Assembly: GCA_963693085.1 (NCBI GenBank)
Contig: OY856411.1
Span: 66,631,001-66,695,000, forward strand
Length of the DNA stretch: 64,000 nt
Source: Alisma plantago-aquatica
Taxonomy: Eukaryota; Streptophyta; Magnoliopsida; Alismatales; Alismataceae
Reading direction: 5' to 3'
Positions within the stretch are counted from its first letter, which is position 1; every line of letters starts with the position of its first letter. Positions 60,859 to 64,000 of this stretch are shown here, in pieces. Both the position numbers and the translations under genes were made by a program. The notes beneath the pieces were generated by a model. That model searched no databases, was not told where the DNA came from, and saw only the letters and a program-made list of their open reading frames with translations.

Positions 60859-61266
60859 TGTACAAGCTGACTTCTGATGTTATGCCTTAACTTGCTGACA
60901 TACTGCACACCTTGCCACAAACTTAGATACATCTTTCTTTAAACTGGGTCACCAATACAGATCCTTCATATTGTGATACATCTTGGTGACACCTGGATGC
61001 ATATCATACATAGACATGTGCACTTCCTCGAGCACTAACTTCCTTAGATTATCAGCATCGGGAACCATCATCCTATTATGGTAACAAACTAGCCCATCCT
61101 CAGACTCATGGAAACCATCACGCTTCTCGCTGTCGAACTCTAATTTGATCAGTTGAACTGTAGCATCTACTTGTTGTGCTTCTTTGATCTGTTGTCTCAA
61201 CGTAGGCTTCACTTGCATATGTGCCAACAGTCCTTCCAACAAAGAGACTTCCAAATGTACATTCAT
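60859..61266 (-). pseudogene. Element C integrase N-terminal zinc-binding region
   Basis: The frame carries LRQQIKEAQQVDATVQ, DGFHESEDGLVCYHNRM, VHMSMYDMHPGVTKMYHNM and, past a stop, CAVCQQVK. Together these give the H-H-C-C pattern. It is in the same frame as the core. Confidence 0.8.
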
Positions 61267-61431
61267 CTACCGCAAAGAGATAAACTTATCCCTCCTGTGG
61301 CATATCAAAGAACTCAACTGTGCCTTCTTCGTGGGAAGAGAAGAAGACTTCCTACTAAGCGCATCCGCTACTATGTTTGCCTTACCTGGGTGATACTCTA
61401 TGGTGCAATCATAATCACTAATTAACTCCAT

Positions 61432-62286
61432 CTAGCACCGCTGATGCATGTTCAGCTCATTCTGTGAGAAGATGTATTTTAGGTTCTTGTGATTCGTAAA
61501 GATCTGACACACTTCCCCATAGAGATAGTGTCTCCACATCTTCAATGCATGAACCACCACTGCCAACTCCAAATCATGTGTCAGATAGATTTCCTCATGT
61601 TTCTTAAGTTGTCGAGAAGTAAAAGAAACCACATGATCTTCCTACATCAGCACACAACCTAAGCCCTTCTTGGAAGCATCACAGAAGACAACATAGACTT
61701 TCCCTTGTTCTGGAAACACTAACACTGGAGCACTTGTCAACTTCTCCTTCAGACTCTAAAAAGCTTGCTGACACCGATCATCCCAATCAAAAGGTACTTC
61801 CTTCCTGGTCAACCTTATTAAAGGCAACACAATCACACTGAAGTTTCTTATAAACCTCTGGTAGTATCCAACTAATCCCAGAAAACTATAGACCTAAGTC
61901 GGTGTCTTAGGTTGCTCCCACTCTGCTACTAACACCACCTTCTTGGGATCCACCCTAATTCCTTCCGCAGAGATCACATGACCCAAGAAAGTCACCTCCT
62001 TTAGCCAGAACTCACACTTACTAAACTTGGCATACAACTGATGCTATCGAACGAGAGACAATGCTTGTCAAAGATAATGCTCGTGCTATTAACTATCTCA
62101 ACTGTAGATCAAGATATCATCTATGAAGACTACAATAAACTGATATAAGAACGGACGAAACACTATGTTCATCAGATTCATGAATGCTACTGGTGCATTG
62201 GTTAGCTCGAACGGCATAACCACAAACTCATAGTGCCCATACCTCATCCTGAAGGCTAGGACCTTTTGCCCTGGTATCCACAACAT
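61432..62286 (-). pseudogene. Element C reverse transcriptase (5' truncated) and RNase H
   Basis: The RT begins abruptly at [21 protein letters not shown] (62190-62250) and keeps FIDDILIYS, the catalytic box. Everything N-terminal to this is missing, and the preceding text is protease linker. The thumb follows (FIRNFSVIVLPLIRL). RNase H shows [29 protein letters not shown] and [11 protein letters not shown], where the family has TDHKSL, so one Asp is Asn. Several in-frame stops occur. Confidence 0.85.
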
Positions 62287-62785
62287 GAGCCAAGAATGCT
62301 CTACAACCTTGCTGCAACAACTTCTCTTCCACCATTGCTGACACCAAACACGTCAGAAGAATCTTCCTATCTCCTTGGAAGATCCACTTCTCACTGCCGT
62401 CAGCAAACATCGCATGCTTGGAACCAGAGTCTAACACAACCTTATATCTTTCCAAGGTATCCATCCCAAGAATTACATCAAACCCATGCATATAAAGTGG
62501 TATGAGACCCACTTGTATGTTGTGTCCCGAAAAAGATAGAATACAAGATGGACACACTTCTCGAACCATCGCATGACCAACAAGAGAGGTTTCTAACAAA
62601 AAGCTATCTTTCTTACAATTAACAGGTAAAACACATCTATCAAGCGTACTACATGCAATAAAAGAGTGTGTAGCACTTGGGTCAACCAAAACAGATATAA
62701 AGAAAGAAGAAGACAAATCATAATGAAACAACTTCATCTGGCCTGCCACCACATGCAGGTTTTCTATCGCCTTCGGCTGACTCAT
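62262..62785 (-). pseudogene. Element C protease
   Basis: The frame holds HVVAGQMKLFHYDLSS, VLVDPSATHSFIA and HGFDVILGMDTL. The active-site triplet DSG is DPS, so the Gly and flanking Ser are altered. The end (VVDTRAKG) runs into the RT at about 62262. That junction lacks roughly the first 150 residues usual for RT, indicating an internal deletion. Confidence 0.85.
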
Positions 62786-62859
62786 AGCATAGAATCGAGC
62801 CGTTGCTTGTTGTCGCCCATGTCCTCTGCTTCCTTGAGCAGACGATCTCTCTTGTGATG

Positions 62860-63280
62860 CTTGGCCGCGTCCTCACCCTCTGGCACCATTAGACTATTGT
62901 CTATCTGATACTTGCTGACTCTGCCTCGGTTGTTGCGTCACTTCAACGTCTCTTCTTAGGAAATTTGACTTCAAATGCCCTGTCTGGCCATAGAGATAAC
63001 ATGACTCGTCCCCTAGCTGTGGCCTAGATGGCCCTATCACTACTACTGAATCTGTACTCTAGGCTCTAGATGGTGAAAAACCACACCCTCTTCCTTTACT
63101 TGGTGACCACTGTGATGGCGCAGTGGAACTTTGCATCATGGAAGGTGTAGGAAACCTTGGCTTCTTGGGGCCATCAAACCTCTGTCTTTGAAACTAAGCA
63201 AGCCTTTTCTTAGTCATAGCCTCTCTCTTCTCCCAGACTGATCACTCTATCCTTTATACAGACTCCACAAACGTGGCAAA
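62860..63280 (-). pseudogene. Element C nucleocapsid region
   Basis: The knuckle corresponding to CYQCRQLGHLAKDC of element D reads CYLYGQTGHLKSNF (near 62970), so two of the three Cys are lost. The rest is Q/S/R-rich with stops. Confidence 0.65.
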
Positions 63281-63993
63281 CTATTGCCAGTTCTCCAAAG
63301 CAGCGACATGTGTTGTCAGCTCGACACTCAAACCATTCTCAAAATGTCTGATCCTCTCATCATCTGTTGTCGCCATGTGAGGATAGAACCTCAACATCTC
63401 CATAAACTTGGCTTCATACTCAGTGATGCTCATAGGACCTTGGCACAAACACTCAAACTGGCTGATCTTCTCTTCCAGATACGTTTTCGGGAAGTATCGA
63501 CAGACGAACTCCCATCGGAAAACATCCCAGCCGATCACCTCACTAGGTCGCTTATCCTCCTCGATGGCCCACCAGTAGCCAGCACTACCTTTCAGAAGGT
63601 AGACAACATGCTTGACTTTATCTGCCTCAGGAATGTCAGGGATCTGGAAGGCCTTCTCAAGACCTGTCAGCCACAGATCTGTATCCACTGGATTAGCCAT
63701 TCCAGCATTATCTGAAGCTCTGACTCGATAAAGCCACTCGAAGGTCTTCCAATACCCAAAAATTCACCATAGGGAACCGATTCTCTTGGCGGAGGCACAT
63801 GTAATCTCTCCACCATGTGATTCATCGTAGCCATTAGTTGCGCCATAAGGTGTGGATAGGTAGGGTTCTCAAGAATGGCTGGGTCAAACTGGGGGACCTC
63901 AGGCACCCGATCTTCATGTGCTTGCACACTAGCTCCATCAACAGATGCAACAACACTGCTCTCAGCAGCATGTTCTTCATGATTCTCAGACAT
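63281..63993 (-). pseudogene. Element C gag
   Basis: The start ATG is at 63991-63993. The N-terminus EEHAAESSVVASVDGA parallels element D's DEHTAESSVAAQGKG. After a frameshift near 63690 it reads VDTDLWLTGLEKAFQIPDIP, GYWWAIEEDKRPSEV, RYFPKTYLEEKISQFE, YEAKFMEMLRFYPHM and HFENGLSVELTTHV. The match to D's Gag is residue by residue along most of the length. The primer site and 5' LTR should lie beyond 64000. Confidence 0.85.
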
Positions 63994-64000
63994 CTTTTAG

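Larger units (their letters stand above)
47745..64000 (-). mobile_element. Element C: Del/Tekay-type chromovirus (minus strand, 5' part beyond window)
   Basis: Minus-strand order from right to left is gag, nucleocapsid, protease, RT, RNase H, integrase with chromodomain, polypurine tract, 3' LTR. The LTR (about 4.0 kb without E) runs TGTAAGGACCC to GCGGGATGTCACA. AAAAT (47740-47744) would be one target duplication. Frameshifts, stops, an RT deletion and lost catalytic residues show it is dead. It supplies the reference for the domain content that element D lacks. Confidence 0.85.

Overview
This 64-kb window looks like plant nuclear DNA made almost wholly of nested LTR retrotransposons of the Ty3/gypsy superfamily. 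I found no host gene, tRNA, rRNA or CRISPR. The signs of a plant are initiator-Met-tRNA primer sites (TGGTATCAGAG), the Athila-type primer site TGGCGCCGTTGCCGGGGA, Athila-type gag/pol sequence, and chromovirus (Del/Tekay-type) integrase with a chromodomain. I cannot name the species. The repeat density and the 4-kb-plus LTRs suggest a large angiosperm genome.

Layout. (1) 1-12542: an array LTR-internal-LTR-internal-LTR of one non-autonomous element with about 4.4-kb LTRs and a 751-bp non-coding internal region; the left LTR is cut by the window edge. (2) 12543-15714: unassigned AT-rich DNA. (3) 15715-17943: minus-strand Athila-type pol relic (F). (4) From 17944: a plus-strand Athila-type element (A) that split F and was itself split three times. 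Its gag is interrupted by solo LTR B (20691-38638) and by solo LTR H (38761-42929); its integrase is interrupted by another B-family LTR (B', from 47140). Solo LTR B contains element D (21906-35055), which keeps a decayed gag but no pol and carries a 32-bp minisatellite and a 668-bp retroposon. B' contains a minus-strand Tekay/Del chromovirus (C, 47745 to past the window end). The 3' LTR of C contains the very young element E (50300-58272).

The nesting is supported by target-site duplications: CCTAA (D) and ACAAC (E) are perfect, GGAAG/TGAAG (B) and CTCAA/CTCTA (H) differ by one base, and A's gag frame resumes exactly across B and H. The order of insertion is F, then A, then B, B' and H, then C and D, then E and the retroposon. 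The only intact long reading frame is the 777-codon gag-protease of E, whose two 1616-bp LTRs appear to differ at one base.

The most unusual observation is a recurring design. The LTRs of at least six different families here carry arrays of tiny inverted repeats, often a 4-5 bp stem with a 4-nt loop. Stem sequence varies from unit to unit while pairing is kept. The clearest case is a nine-unit, about 21-bp-period hairpin array in the large-LTR element. In the four families with a good TATA box (the large-LTR element, D, H and C) the array lies downstream of it, so it should be part of the RNA.
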